Positions 30,113-40,355 of a DNA stretch of 64,000 bases are shown here, piece by piece. Origin of the DNA: Pseudomonas sp. 31-12 (GTDB lineage Bacteria; Pseudomonadota; Gammaproteobacteria; Pseudomonadales; Pseudomonadaceae). The translations under genes were made by a program, and so were the position numbers. Every line of letters starts with the position of its first letter. The first letter of the stretch is position 1. The DNA lies in contig NZ_CP029482.1 in NCBI RefSeq assembly GCF_003151075.1, forward strand, positions 2,046,001 to 2,110,000, in the 5' to 3' direction. The notes below the pieces were generated by a model. The model was not told the DNA's origin, ran no database searches, and saw only the letters and a list, made by a program, of their open reading frames with translations.

Positions 30113-30973
30113 TCAAGGCAATTCGATTCGCTCAACTTCCCCGGGCACCGTCGGCCAATCCCCGGCCGTCCAGCGTCGCCGCGCTTCATCGATCGCCGCC
30201 GGGTCGCTCGCCACAAAATTCCAGTTGATCCGCCGCGGCCCGTCCAGCGGCGCCCCGCCAAACAGCACCGCGTGACAGTCGCTCTCGGCGAACAACGTCA
30301 TTTCCTCTCCGGCAGGCAACACCACCAGCGCATGCGGTTCCAGCAGTTCGCCATCCAGCTGCGCTTCGCCACTGAGCACATACAGCGCCCGTTCTTCATG
30401 CTCGGCCGGAATCAGCAAGGTGGTCGCAGTTTGCAGGTTCAGCTCCGCATACAACGTAGGAGAAAGCACCGGTACCGGCGATTCCAGGCAAAAGCCTGAC
30501 CCGGCAATCATCCGGATCTTCACGCCAAGGTTATCGCTGACCGGCAACGTCGCCGCCGGGTGATGGCTGTAGTGGCCTGGGCCCTGTTCATGCTCCTTGG
30601 GCGATGCCAGCCAGATCTGCAAGCCGTGCATCGTGAAGCCGCTTTCTTTCAAGGCTTCAGGGGTACGTTCAACGTGAGCAATCGCACTGCCCGCCGTCAT
30701 CCAGCTGACATCACCGGCTTCTACCACCTGATCGGAGCCAAGGCTGTCCTTGTGCTGGATTTTGCCTTCGAACAAGTAGGTGAGCGTGGACAGGCCAATG
30801 TGCGGATGCTGACGGATGTTCATGCCTTTACCCGCCGGATAACGGGTTTCGAGCATGTGGTCGAAAAACACGAAAGGCCCGACGCTGCGGCATTTGGCCG
30901 ACGGCAATGGGCGGAGAATGGGCTGGCCTTCGACATCTTCGGCGCGAGGGCGGATCACGAGCGGAGTGTTCAT
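30113..30973 (-). CDS. Pirin family protein
   Basis: 286 residues from the ATG at 30973 (MNTPLVIRPR), chosen over an in-frame ATG 26 codons upstream that overlaps no homologous sequence. Bicupin; metal-binding residues are visible in HPHIGLSTLTYLFEGKIQH (two His then third His) and AHVERTPE (Glu). Bacterial pirins are cupins, some acting as quercetinases or as binding partners of metabolic enzymes. Role here unknown. Confidence 0.88.
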   Translation of the reverse strand: MNTPLVIRPRAEDVEGQPILRPLPSAKCRSVGPFVFFDHMLETRYPAGKGMNIRQHPHIGLSTLTYLFEGKIQHKDSLGSDQVVEAGDVSWMTAGSAIAHVERTPEALKESGFTMHGLQIWLASPKEHEQGPGHYSHHPAATLPVSDNLGVKIRMIAGSGFCLESPVPVLSPTLYAELNLQTATTLLIPAEHEERALYVLSGEAQLDGELLEPHALVVLPAGEEMTLFAESDCHAVLFGGAPLDGPRRINWNFVASDPAAIDEARRRWTAGDWPTVPGEVERIELP

Positions 30974-31034
30974 GGTGCATTCCAGGCTGAGCGGGTGACG
31001 CGTGGAGCATAACCCGCTTGCGCAGCCCTTGCCG

Positions 31035-31451
31035 CTATTGGCTGAAGGCACCTTCGGACAGGTGGGTTTCGATGCTGACTTCAGAGCTGGTCATCAGCTT
31101 GTGCACCGGGCAGCGGTCGGCCACGCGGTGCAGCTCGTCGCGCTGTGCGTCGGTGAGCACACCCTTGAGGGTCAGCTTGACGTGCAGGGCGTATTTGCCT
31201 TTCTGCTCTTCGCTGTTGTCACGTTTGACTTCGACCGTGACGCCGGTCAGCGGAATGTCTTTCTTCTTCGCGTACATCTTCAGCGTCAGGGCCTTGCAGG
31301 CGCCTAGGGCAGCGTCGAAGTAATCGTGTGGCTCAGGGGCCGTGCCTTCGCCGCCGGATGTGGTCGGCACATCGGCAAAGAGTTCGTGGTCATCGATCTG
31401 GACGCTGTGGCGAAAACCTTCGGCGGAAACGGTATTGACGGTAACGGTCAT
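31035..31451 (-). CDS. OsmC/Ohr family thiol peroxidase-like protein
   Basis: 138 residues. The two family cysteines are seen in GACKALTLKMYA (near residue 52) and DRCPVHKLM (near residue 114). OsmC-type proteins reduce organic hydroperoxides with a dithiol partner. It lies 61 bases upstream of the pirin gene on the same strand, so the pair may be co-transcribed. Confidence 0.86.
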   Translation of the reverse strand: MTVTVNTVSAEGFRHSVQIDDHELFADVPTTSGGEGTAPEPHDYFDAALGACKALTLKMYAKKKDIPLTGVTVEVKRDNSEEQKGKYALHVKLTLKGVLTDAQRDELHRVADRCPVHKLMTSSEVSIETHLSEGAFSQ

Positions 31452-31599
31452 GAGAAGCCTCCCAGGCTAAAAAGTCATTCGATCAAAAAAGACCTTGAAG
31501 GTATAGAGCATTCCTACTGGTGCGCGTTCCACTTTATTACAGGATGAACCGCTTCGAGTGCGCGGAGGTCTACGTGTTTCCTGCCCCCGGAGATTGCCC

Positions 31600-32604
31600 G
31601 TGCCCTTGTTCCGTTTGAGCCTTGCCTGTTTGCTGGCGCTGTCCAGTGCTTACGCCAATGCACGCGAATACGCCTACAGCGACGCGCACCTGCATTACGT
31701 GGACTTTTTCCAGGAAACGGCCGGCATGCCGACATTGCTCAAGGCCATGGACGACAATGCCATTGAGCACGTGATGATTTCCGGCATCCCGGTGGCGAAG
31801 AAATGGCACGAAGACGAACCGAAGCGCCCACGCTATTACGCCGGTGATGACGCCGATGCCTATTGGTACAGCGCCACTGATGTGATCGTTGCGGCGGCGG
31901 TGAACAAATTGACGCCCGAGCAGCGCCAGCGTTTTCACCCGTTCCTGTCGGGCTTCAACCCCAACGACAAAAACTCCGCGGCCCACATCCAGCGCATGCT
32001 CGACCTTAATCCGGGGCTGTGGCAGGGGATTGGCGAAGTGTTTACCCGGCACGATGACCTGACCGCGCTGACTTCCGGTGATACGCCACGGGCCAACAAC
32101 GAAGCAATGACGCGGATCTATCACCTCGCGGCCGAGAACGACTTGCCGGTGATGCTGCACTCCAACATCACTTCCAAGCGTGAGAAAAATCCGCTGTACC
32201 TGTCGGAAGTCGAGGAACCGCTGCGTAATCATCCGCACACGCGATTCATTTGGGCTCACGCGGGCACCAGCGCTGAAGTCCATCGGCATCAGACCCAGCT
32301 GGATTTTCTGTTGCCGACCCTGACACGAATGCTCGAGGCTTACCCCAATCTGTACATCGACCTGTCCTGGAGCATGCTGACGCCTTATCTGCTGGATGAG
32401 CAGGGCAAACCCTCGCAAGCCTGGCTGAAACTGGTGGAGCGCTTCCCGGATCGCTTCATGCTCGGCTCTGATGTAGTGGGACGATTCAACAAGCTTGGTA
32501 AGGAAATGCTCAGCTTCGATCCGTTTCTCGACGCCTTGCCTGAGCAGGTTGCGAGAAAAGTCGCACGGGACAATTTCCTGTCGATTCTGCCGCGTAACCG
32601 TTAA
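31600..32604 (+). CDS. Secreted amidohydrolase-family protein
   Basis: About 334 residues from GTG 31600, preferred over a GTG at 31558 because CGGAG lies at 31588-31592 and a signal peptide follows directly (FRLSLACLLALSSAYANA). The mature protein carries an H-x-H motif (SDAHLHYVDF), later HSNITS and FIWAHAG, and a C-terminal MLGSDVVG, the pattern of TIM-barrel metal-dependent amidohydrolases of the amidohydrolase-2 type. Periplasmic; substrate unknown. Confidence 0.75.
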   Translation: MPLFRLSLACLLALSSAYANAREYAYSDAHLHYVDFFQETAGMPTLLKAMDDNAIEHVMISGIPVAKKWHEDEPKRPRYYAGDDADAYWYSATDVIVAAAVNKLTPEQRQRFHPFLSGFNPNDKNSAAHIQRMLDLNPGLWQGIGEVFTRHDDLTALTSGDTPRANNEAMTRIYHLAAENDLPVMLHSNITSKREKNPLYLSEVEEPLRNHPHTRFIWAHAGTSAEVHRHQTQLDFLLPTLTRMLEAYPNLYIDLSWSMLTPYLLDEQGKPSQAWLKLVERFPDRFMLGSDVVGRFNKLGKEMLSFDPFLDALPEQVARKVARDNFLSILPRNR

Positions 32605-32751
32605 GGCGCCAGGCGACCGATTGGCTGCAGGCGGTTGCGGATGACGCAATCCGTGCCTATGTTCCAAGCGAGGCATTATTGGCGACTCGCGTGCGATAAC
32701 CCGCCGCAGTCGCTGTCCATCCAGTGCGGATTCTCGCAGCGAGGTTACGAC

Positions 32752-34128
32752 ATGCCAAACGACTCCCGCCCTGCCGTGCTTGAACTGATCGGCAATACGC
32801 CGCTGGTGCGCGTCAGCCGCTTCGATACCGGCCCGTGCACACTGTTTCTCAAACTCGAATCGCAGAACCCCGGCGGTTCGATCAAGGATCGCATCGGCCT
32901 GGCGATGATCGACGCCGCCGAACGCGATGGCCGTCTGCAACCCGGCGGCACCATCGTTGAGGCCACCGCCGGCAATACCGGCCTCGGCCTGGCCCTGGTC
33001 GGCCGTGCCAAAGGTTATCGAGTGGTGCTGGTGGTGCCGGACAAAATGTCCACCGAGAAGGTCTTGCACCTCAAGGCCATGGGCGCCGAGGTGCACATCA
33101 CCCGTTCCGACGTCGGCAAGGGCCATCCCGATTACTATCAGGACGTGGCGGCGCGGCTGGCGCAGGAAATTCCCGACGCGTTCTTCGCCGATCAATTCAA
33201 CAACCCGGCCAACCCGCTGGCCCACGAGTGCAGCACCGCGCCGGAAATCTGGGCGCAGACCCAGCATGATCTGGACGCCATCGTCGTCGGTGTCGGTTCG
33301 GCCGGCACGCTGACCGGGCTGACGCGCTTCTTCCAGCGCGTGCAGCCTAACCTGGAAATGGTGCTGGCCGACCCGGTCGGCTCGGTGATGGCCGAGTACA
33401 GTCGCAGTGGCATTCTCGGCAAGGCCGGGTCCTGGGCGGTGGAGGGCATCGGTGAGGATTTCATTCCGTCGATTGCAGACCTCTCAAGCGTGCGCCATGC
33501 CTATTCGATCAGCGACGAGGAGAGCTTCGATCATGCCCGCCAGTTGCTGCGCGCCGAAGGCATTCTCGGCGGCTCCTCGACCGGCACATTGTTGGCGGCG
33601 GCCCTGCGTTACTGCCGTGAGCAAACCGAGCCGAAGCGCGTGGTCAGCTTCGTCTGCGACACCGGCACCCGCTACCTGTCGAAGGTCTACAACGACCAGT
33701 GGATGAACGATCAGGGCCTGCTGCAATACAAGCGCTACGGCGATCTGCGCGACCTGATCGCGCGGCGCTTCGAGGATGGCCGCGTGATCAGCGTCGGCCC
33801 CGACGACACACTGCTCACGGCCTTCCAGCGCATGCGCCTGGCGGATGTCTCACAACTGCCGGTGCTGGCGGACGGTAAGCGGCTGATCGGTGTGATAGAC
33901 GAGTCCGACATTCTGCTGGGTGTGCACCAAGACGCTTCGCACTTGCGCATGCCCGTGGCCAGTGCGATGACCGACAAGTTGCAAACCCTGCCGGCGGACG
34001 CCAGTCTGGCCGAACTGCAGGCGGAGCTCGATCGCGGGCTGGTGGCGATCATCGCCGATGCCTCGGGCTTCCATGGCTTGATTACGCGAGTCGACATGCT
34101 CAATCACTTACGGAGATCCCTTTCATGA
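32752..34128 (+). CDS. cbs: Cystathionine beta-synthase
   Basis: 458 residues from ATG 32752, which has GAGG upstream. N-terminal PLP fold-II domain with LIGNTPLVRV, PLP lysine in GGSIKDRIGLAM near residue 43, AGNTGLGLAL and the GSAGTLTG phosphate loop; C-terminal pair of CBS domains (about residues 340-458). It condenses serine and homocysteine to cystathionine. The four-base overlap with the next gene, a cystathionine lyase-like enzyme, indicates a reverse transsulfuration operon, which favours this call over O-acetylserine sulfhydrylase. Confidence 0.88.
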   Translation: MPNDSRPAVLELIGNTPLVRVSRFDTGPCTLFLKLESQNPGGSIKDRIGLAMIDAAERDGRLQPGGTIVEATAGNTGLGLALVGRAKGYRVVLVVPDKMSTEKVLHLKAMGAEVHITRSDVGKGHPDYYQDVAARLAQEIPDAFFADQFNNPANPLAHECSTAPEIWAQTQHDLDAIVVGVGSAGTLTGLTRFFQRVQPNLEMVLADPVGSVMAEYSRSGILGKAGSWAVEGIGEDFIPSIADLSSVRHAYSISDEESFDHARQLLRAEGILGGSSTGTLLAAALRYCREQTEPKRVVSFVCDTGTRYLSKVYNDQWMNDQGLLQYKRYGDLRDLIARRFEDGRVISVGPDDTLLTAFQRMRLADVSQLPVLADGKRLIGVIDESDILLGVHQDASHLRMPVASAMTDKLQTLPADASLAELQAELDRGLVAIIADASGFHGLITRVDMLNHLRRSLS

Positions 34129-35303
34129 GTCAGCACGATGAATCCGGCGCGTCACGTGCCTTCGGCACCCGTGTGATCCATGCCGGACAGACGCCGGATC
34201 CTTCCACCGGGGCGCTGATGCCGCCGATTTATGCCAACTCCACGTACTTGCAGCAGAGCCCCGGCGTACACAAGGGCCTCGACTATGGGCGCTCTCATAA
34301 CCCGACGCGTTTCGCGCTGGAACGTTGCGTGGCAGACCTCGAGGGCGGGACCCGGGCGTTCGCCTTCGCCTCCGGACTGGCGGCGATTTCCACCGTACTG
34401 GAGCTGCTCGACGCCAACGCGCACATCGTCTCCGGCAACGACCTGTACGGCGGAACATTCCGACTGTTCGACAAGGTGCGTCAGCGCAGCGCCGGGCATC
34501 GGTTCAGCTACGTCGACCTGACCGACCTGTCGGCCTTCGAAGCGGCGTTGCAGGACGACACGCGGATGGTCTGTGTCGAGACGCCGAGCAATCCTTTGCT
34601 GCGCCTCTCTGATCTCGCCGCCATTGCGCGCATCTGCCGCGAGCGCGGCATCCTCTGCGTGGCCGACAACACCTTTGCCAGCCCGTGGATACAGCGCCCG
34701 CTGGAGCTGGGTTTCGATATCGTGGTGCACTCGACGACCAAGTACCTGAACGGCCACTCAGACGTGATCGGCGGTATCGCGGTGGTCGGGCAGAACGCTG
34801 AACTAGCCGAGCGCCTGGGCTTCTTGCAGAACGCGGTGGGCGCTATCGCCGGGCCGTTTGACGCGTTCCTCACCCTGCGTGGGGTGAAGACCCTGGCGTT
34901 GCGCATGGAGCGCCATTGCAGCAACGCGCTGGAGCTGGCGCAATGGCTGGAGCGTCAGCCGCAGGTGGCGCGCGTCTACTATCCGGGCCTGCCGTCGCAC
35001 CCGCAGCATGAACTGGCCCGGCAGCAAATGCGTGGATTCGGCGGGATGATATCCCTCGATCTGAACAGCGACCTGGCCGGCGCCAGGCGCTTCCTTGAAA
35101 GTGTGCAGATTTTCGCCCTGGCCGAGAGCCTGGGTGGGGTGGAAAGCCTGATTGAGCACCCAGCGATCATGACCCACGCCACCATCCCGGCAGACACGCG
35201 CGCGCAACTCGGCATTGGCGATGCGCTGGTGCGTTTGTCCGTGGGTGTCGAGGATGTCGAAGACCTGCGCGGTGATCTGGCCCAGGCGCTGGCGCGAATT
35301 TAG
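34125..35303 (+). CDS. Cystathionine gamma-lyase (PLP enzyme)
   Basis: 392 residues of the Cys/Met metabolism PLP family: FGTRVIHAGQTPDPSTGALM at the start, YGRSHNPTRFALE, VETPSNPLL and PLP lysine in HSTTKYLNGHSDVIGG near residue 207. Gamma-lyase and gamma-synthase share this fold; co-translation with cystathionine beta-synthase argues for the lyase that makes cysteine from cystathionine. Confidence 0.85.
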   Translation: MSQHDESGASRAFGTRVIHAGQTPDPSTGALMPPIYANSTYLQQSPGVHKGLDYGRSHNPTRFALERCVADLEGGTRAFAFASGLAAISTVLELLDANAHIVSGNDLYGGTFRLFDKVRQRSAGHRFSYVDLTDLSAFEAALQDDTRMVCVETPSNPLLRLSDLAAIARICRERGILCVADNTFASPWIQRPLELGFDIVVHSTTKYLNGHSDVIGGIAVVGQNAELAERLGFLQNAVGAIAGPFDAFLTLRGVKTLALRMERHCSNALELAQWLERQPQVARVYYPGLPSHPQHELARQQMRGFGGMISLDLNSDLAGARRFLESVQIFALAESLGGVESLIEHPAIMTHATIPADTRAQLGIGDALVRLSVGVEDVEDLRGDLAQALARI

Positions 35304-35316
35304 CTTTCAGCAGGCA

Positions 35317-35356
35317 TAAAAAAATCCGGAATCCTTGTCGGATTCCGGATTCTTGT
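35317..35356. terminator. Bidirectional terminator
   Basis: AATCCGGAATCC / GGATTCCGGATT stem with A-run and T-rich flanks between two convergent genes. Confidence 0.88.
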
Positions 35357-35367
35357 GTCGAACCGGA

Positions 35368-36081
35368 TCAGCTGCCTTTGACGGTCTTGCCGTTGACCTT
35401 ACCGTCGAGGAGCATGATGTTGTACTCCTTGCCGTCGGTTTCGACCTGTTGCAGGCGGACCAGCAAGTAATCCCAATCCTTGGCGAACCACAGGACGGTG
35501 ATGCGCTTGCTTTGTGTCGGGTCGCGCACGCGCTCGACCTTGATCGCATCGATCTGGCCAGCCTTGGTGTCGACTTTTTCCGAACCCAGCACACGGAAGT
35601 CATAGGTATCGACTTCGCCATCATCAACAACCTGATAGCTCATGCTTTTCTTGCCGGCGGCCACGTCGTGTTGCAAGGCCAGCTGATAGGTGGATTTGTC
35701 GACCATGCCGCGATTGAGCGGGATCTTGACCGCGTCACCGCGATCGGTGCCGGTGACCATTTTGTTGGTCCAGTCGAAGTCCAGGTCGGCTTTCTTGGCT
35801 TTACCCAGACCGCCGCGTTCGAAGTGGTAGGACTGTGGCAGCAGGGTGTCCTTGTCCACGGTCAGGGTGCTTTCTTCGGTCAGGCTGGCGATCATCATCG
35901 AAGCCTTGAAGCTGAGCTTCCAGACACCGTTGGCTTCCTTGGTCAGGCTGCGTTCGGCCGTGCCGCTCATGGGCAGCTGTTTCCAGTCGGCGGTGTAGCT
36001 GGCGGAGAACGGTTGAAGTTCTGCAGCCTGCGCAAAAGGCAGTGCGAGCAGAGCGCAAGCGAAGAGCAGGGCGCGACGCAT
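35368..36081 (-). CDS. DUF3108 periplasmic protein
   Basis: 237 residues with signal peptide (ALLFACALLALPFAQA) and a DUF3108 lipocalin-like beta-rich body (YTADWKQLPMSGTAERSL, then repeated strand-forming segments). It is conserved downstream of purN in pseudomonads, from memory of the P. aeruginosa order; function unknown. Starts eight bases after purN, so probably part of the purMN transcript. Confidence 0.82.
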   Translation of the reverse strand: MRRALLFACALLALPFAQAAELQPFSASYTADWKQLPMSGTAERSLTKEANGVWKLSFKASMMIASLTEESTLTVDKDTLLPQSYHFERGGLGKAKKADLDFDWTNKMVTGTDRGDAVKIPLNRGMVDKSTYQLALQHDVAAGKKSMSYQVVDDGEVDTYDFRVLGSEKVDTKAGQIDAIKVERVRDPTQSKRITVLWFAKDWDYLLVRLQQVETDGKEYNIMLLDGKVNGKTVKGS

Positions 36082-36089
36082 AAAATCTC

Positions 36090-36740
36090 CTAGTTTCGAA
36101 TCAAGTGGCCGCTGGCCGCGAGTAACTGTCCATCCAGTAAAGCACCTTGCTCGCCGAGCGATAAACGACCCTCGGCAAACCAGCGTACGGCCATCGGGTA
36201 GATCAGGTGTTCCTGAGTGTGGACCCGCTGCGCCAGACTCTGCGGCGAATCGTGCAACTCTACCGGTATTACTGCCTGTACGACCAGTGGTCCGCCATCG
36301 AGTTCCTCGGTGACGAAGTGCACGGAGCAGCCGTGTTCCGTGTCGCCGGCTTCCAGCGCGCGCTGATGAGTGTGTAACCCTTTGTATTTGGGCAGCAGCG
36401 AGGGATGAATGTTCAGCAGACGACCCGCGTAATGGCGCACGAAGTCGGCGCTGAGAATGCGCATGAAACCGGCCAGTACCACGAGTTTGGGGTTGAAAGC
36501 GTCGATCAGTTCGATCAGCGCGGCATCGAAGGCTTCGCGGCCTTCGAAAGCCTTGTGATCCAGGGAGCGGGTGTCAATACCCGCGTCCCTGGCGCGTTGC
36601 AGGCCGTAAGCGTCGGCGCGGTTGGAAATCACCGCAGCGATGCGGACCGGGTTGTTGCCGGTCCGCGTGCTGTCGATCAAGGCCTGCAAGTTACTGCCGG
36701 TGCCGGACAACAGCACCACCACATCACAGGTCTGGGACAT
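36090..36740 (-). CDS. purN: Phosphoribosylglycinamide formyltransferase
   Basis: 216 residues from ATG 36740, which overlaps the purM stop as TGATG. Motifs VLLSGTGSNLQALID at the N-terminus, HPSLLPKYKGLHTHQRAL near residue 110 (catalytic His and Asn region) and the folate-site HFVTEELDGG. It formylates GAR with 10-formyltetrahydrofolate in purine synthesis. Confidence 0.95.
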   Translation of the reverse strand: MSQTCDVVVLLSGTGSNLQALIDSTRTGNNPVRIAAVISNRADAYGLQRARDAGIDTRSLDHKAFEGREAFDAALIELIDAFNPKLVVLAGFMRILSADFVRHYAGRLLNIHPSLLPKYKGLHTHQRALEAGDTEHGCSVHFVTEELDGGPLVVQAVIPVELHDSPQSLAQRVHTQEHLIYPMAVRWFAEGRLSLGEQGALLDGQLLAASGHLIRN

Positions 36741-37798
36741 CAATGAGCCTTGAGGTTCTTCAGTTCAACCTGGGCTGCGCCTTCGGCAGCGGTGGCGATC
36801 TGACCGATGACCCAAGGCTGCTCGCCGGCTTCACGCAGGACGTTCAGCGCAGTCTCGACGTGCTCCTGGCCAACGCAGATGACCATGCCGACGCCGCAGT
36901 TCAGCACGCGGTGCATTTCGTTTTCGTCGACGTTGCCTTTTTCTTGCAGCCAGTCGAACACCGCAGGGCGGGTCCAGCTCGCGACGTCAACCACGGCTTG
37001 TGCGCCTTTTGGCAGAACGCGCGGGATGTTGTCCAGCAGGCCGCCACCGGTGATGTGGGCCATGGCTTTGACGGCGCCGGTGTCCTTGATCAGCTTGAGC
37101 AACGGCTTCACGTAGATGCGGGTCGGGGCCATCAGCAGGTCGGTCAGCGGTTTGCCGTCGAGCTGGATGTTTTCGATGTCGGCACCGGACACTTCGATGA
37201 TCTTGCGGATCAGCGAGTAGCCGTTGGAGTGCGGGCCGGAAGACGGCAGGGCGAGCAGGGCATCGCCGGCAGCGACTTTCGAACCGTCGATGATTTCGGA
37301 TTTTTCCACGACGCCGACGCAGAAGCCGGCCAGGTCGTAGTCTTCGCCTTCGTACATGCCAGGCATTTCAGCGGTTTCGCCGCCGACCAGGGAGCAGCCG
37401 GACAATTCACAACCAGCGCCGATACCGGTCACGACCTGGGTCGCGGTTTCGACGTTCAGTTTGCCCGTGGCGTAGTAATCGAGGAAGAACAGCGGCTCGG
37501 CGCCGCAGACCACCAGGTCGTTCACGCACATGGCCACCAGGTCGATGCCGATGCTGTCGTGCTTGTTCAGGTTCAGTGCCAGGCGCAGCTTGGTGCCCAC
37601 GCCGTCGGTGCCGGAAACCAGTACGGGCTGCTTGTAGCCGGCCGGGATTTCGCAGAGGGCGCCGAAACCGCCCAGGCCGCCCATGACTTCCGGGCGCGCA
37701 GTGCGCTTGGCGACGCTCTTGATGCGTTCGACCAATGCTTCACCGGCGTCGATGTCTACACCGGCGTCCTTGTAGCTCAGGGAGGGTTGCTTGCTCAT
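36740..37798 (-). CDS. purM: Phosphoribosylformylglycinamidine cyclo-ligase
   Basis: 352 residues. Opening [21 protein letters not shown], phosphate-binding [14 protein letters not shown] near residue 60 and [13 protein letters not shown] near residue 250 identify PurM. It closes the imidazole ring to give AIR. Promoter presumably in the 263-base gap shared with the divergent DUF2066 gene. Confidence 0.96.
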   Translation of the reverse strand: MSKQPSLSYKDAGVDIDAGEALVERIKSVAKRTARPEVMGGLGGFGALCEIPAGYKQPVLVSGTDGVGTKLRLALNLNKHDSIGIDLVAMCVNDLVVCGAEPLFFLDYYATGKLNVETATQVVTGIGAGCELSGCSLVGGETAEMPGMYEGEDYDLAGFCVGVVEKSEIIDGSKVAAGDALLALPSSGPHSNGYSLIRKIIEVSGADIENIQLDGKPLTDLLMAPTRIYVKPLLKLIKDTGAVKAMAHITGGGLLDNIPRVLPKGAQAVVDVASWTRPAVFDWLQEKGNVDENEMHRVLNCGVGMVICVGQEHVETALNVLREAGEQPWVIGQIATAAEGAAQVELKNLKAH

Positions 37799-38181
37799 GA
37801 TCCAGGCCTTTAGGGGGGATTCAGGGGTAACGACCGAGTCCAGTGGGACCGCCGAAACAGACGAAGGCGAGTGCCGTCCGCGAATTTCAGGGTGCCCGGC
37901 TGTTGCCGGTCTGCGAAGGCGCGCGATTTTATCAGGCTTGAGGGGCAGCGGCCATCCTCACGCCGACGGCAGGGGCATATCGGCTGAAAAAAACCGTTAT
38001 TGCCCATGTTGGTCGCAGCCGTGATGGCTGTATAAGGTATCGCGATTAACCGTCTATCGTTATGACAGTGCGAAAACTTAGTCAGATCGTGGTGAATGTT
38101 TTGCGCAGGGGCGTGGTCACAGCCTTGCTCGATCATCTTCATGCGGTCTGTTCCAGCCGCTCTCGTCGTCAGGAATCTTCC

Positions 38182-39243
38182 ATGCGTTTTTTTTCCAGAT
38201 TTTTATTCGCAGGCTGTTTGTCACTGGTCAGCCTGGCGAGTCATGCCGAAACCGTCAAAGGCCTGTATCAAGTGCGCGAGCCTGTCAGCAGTCAGTCGGC
38301 CGAGGAGCGCGATCAGGCGACCCAGCGCGCGCTGGACACGCTGGTGCTGCGCCTGACCGGCGACCCGAAGGCTGCGCAAAGCCCGGGGTTGGCGGCACTG
38401 CGCAAAGACCCGCAACAGATCATCAGTCAATACGGTTTTGACGCCGGCCCGCCGGAAGTGCTGAAAGTCGATTTCGACCCGGCCAGTACCGAACAGGCCT
38501 TACGCCGCGCAGGGTTGTCTTTGTGGGGGGCGAATCGGCCTTCGATCCTGAGTTGGTGGCTGAACGATTCCGCCGAGGGTTCCAGCCTGGTGGGGGATGG
38601 CCAGGCCAGCGCCGCGCCGTTGCGTCGCGCGGCACAACACCGTGGCCTGCCGTTGCGTCTGCCGCTGGCGGACCTGAGTGAGCAACTGGTCGCTACGGCG
38701 CCGAATCTTGAAGGGGCGGATGCCACGCCGCTGCGCAGTGCCTCGGACCGTTACAACGCTGACGCCTTGCTCGCGGTGCATGCCCGGGAAGAGGGTGGCC
38801 AGTGGCAGGCCAAGTGGAATTTGTGGCTGGGCGACAAGAAGGAAGCGGGCAGCGTACAGGGGGCGGACCAGGCCGCGGTGGCCGATGCGGTGATGCTGGC
38901 GGTGAGTCAGCGTCTGGCGCCGCGGTTTGTCGTCAAGCCGGGGGCTTCGGGGGAACAATTGCTGGAAGTGCAGGGCATGAACCTGGAACGCTACGCCGCC
39001 CTTGGTCGTTTGCTGGAGCCTTTTGGGGCGCGCCTGCAAACGGTCGACGGCGATCGCATTCTCTATCGGGTCAATGGCAGTGCCGAGCAGTTACGCTCGC
39101 AGCTGTCCCTGGCGAAGTTGCAGGAGGTTCCGGCCGGTGAGGCGCCAGCTCCGGCAGCGCCTGTTCAGCCGGTGGCCGATGGTTCGGCGCCTGTGGTTGC
39201 GCCAACCCCGGCACCGGTGCCGCAGTTGAGATTCCGTTGGTAA
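38182..39243 (+). CDS. DUF2066 periplasmic protein
   Basis: 353 residues from ATG 38182 with AGGA upstream; a longer ORF start at 38062 lacks support. Signal peptide ends at SLASHAET. DUF2066 body includes KGLYQVREPVSSQSAEERDQ and GLSLWGANRPSILSWWL; the last ~35 residues are Ala/Pro-rich. Function unknown; conserved between purM and the AI-2E family gene. Confidence 0.8.
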   Translation: MRFFSRFLFAGCLSLVSLASHAETVKGLYQVREPVSSQSAEERDQATQRALDTLVLRLTGDPKAAQSPGLAALRKDPQQIISQYGFDAGPPEVLKVDFDPASTEQALRRAGLSLWGANRPSILSWWLNDSAEGSSLVGDGQASAAPLRRAAQHRGLPLRLPLADLSEQLVATAPNLEGADATPLRSASDRYNADALLAVHAREEGGQWQAKWNLWLGDKKEAGSVQGADQAAVADAVMLAVSQRLAPRFVVKPGASGEQLLEVQGMNLERYAALGRLLEPFGARLQTVDGDRILYRVNGSAEQLRSQLSLAKLQEVPAGEAPAPAAPVQPVADGSAPVVAPTPAPVPQLRFRW

Positions 39244-39281
39244 GGTTTTCTTTCTTTATATAGATGCAGATGGAGTGGTAC

Positions 39282-40355
39282 ATGGCCGATACGCGGCGTT
39301 GGTTCTGGTTGGGTGGGGTGGTTCTGCTCTGCGTGTTTGTCTGGTTGTTGCATCCGATCCTGACGCCTTTTCTGGTCGCGTTGCTGCTGGCCTATCTGTT
39401 CGATCCGCTGGTGGATCGGCTGGAGAGGGCCGGTCTGTCACGGACCTGGGGCGTGGTGGCGGTGTTTGCGCTGTTTACCTTGATCTTCACGACACTGCTG
39501 TTGGTGTTGGTGCCGATGCTCGCCAAGCAGTTGTTTCGCTTGTACGAACTGACGCCGCAGATGCTCGATTGGTTGCAGCACACCGCACTGCCGTGGGCGC
39601 AATCGAAATTTGGACTGTCGGATAATTTCTGGAAGTTCGACAAGCTCAAGGCTGCGATCAGTGAGCACATGGGCCAAACCACTGACATTGTCGGTGTTGT
39701 GCTGAGTCAGGCAACGGCCTCCGGCCTCGCATTGATTGGCTTGCTGGCGAATCTGGTGCTGATCCCGGTGGTGGTCTTCTATTTGCTGCGGGACTGGGAC
39801 CTGATGATGGCCAAGATCCGCAGCCTGCTGCCCCGTGATCGCGAAGAGCGTGTTGTGACCCTGGCAGGTGAATGCCATGAAGTGCTGGGTGCATTCGTGC
39901 GCGGGCAGTTGCTGGTGATGGTGGCGTTGGGCGTGATCTACGCGGCCGGTCTGATGTTGGTAGGACTGGAGCTGGGGCTGTTGATCGGTTTGATCGCCGG
40001 TCTGGCGGCGATTGTGCCGTACATGGGGTTTGTCATCGGGATCGGCGCGGCCTTGATTGCCGGTCTGTTTCAGTTCGGTGGCGATCTGTATCCCATGTTC
40101 GGTATCGTCGCGGTGTTCATGGTGGGGCAGGCGCTGGAAGGCATGGTGCTGACGCCATTGTTGGTGGGGGACAAGATCGGTCTACACCCGGTGGCGGTGA
40201 TCTTCGCGATTCTGGCAGGGGGCGAGCTGTTCGGATTTACCGGCGTGCTACTGGCGCTGCCGGTGGCGGCGGTGATCATGGTGCTGGTGCGCCATGTGCA
40301 TGATTTGTATAAAGATTCTGATATGTACAGCGGTGTTGATGAACCCGAGATTTAA
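39282..40355 (+). CDS. AI-2E family (PerM-type) membrane transporter
   Basis: 357 residues from ATG 39282, preceded by GGAG at 39272. About seven to eight membrane segments with a cytoplasmic/periplasmic loop between the third and fourth, and the family segment GLIAGLAAIVPYMGFVIGIG near residue 235. The family includes proposed AI-2 exporters and Na+/H+ antiporters, so the substrate is open. Follows DUF2066 closely and precedes hda. Confidence 0.85.
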   Translation: MADTRRWFWLGGVVLLCVFVWLLHPILTPFLVALLLAYLFDPLVDRLERAGLSRTWGVVAVFALFTLIFTTLLLVLVPMLAKQLFRLYELTPQMLDWLQHTALPWAQSKFGLSDNFWKFDKLKAAISEHMGQTTDIVGVVLSQATASGLALIGLLANLVLIPVVVFYLLRDWDLMMAKIRSLLPRDREERVVTLAGECHEVLGAFVRGQLLVMVALGVIYAAGLMLVGLELGLLIGLIAGLAAIVPYMGFVIGIGAALIAGLFQFGGDLYPMFGIVAVFMVGQALEGMVLTPLLVGDKIGLHPVAVIFAILAGGELFGFTGVLLALPVAAVIMVLVRHVHDLYKDSDMYSGVDEPEI

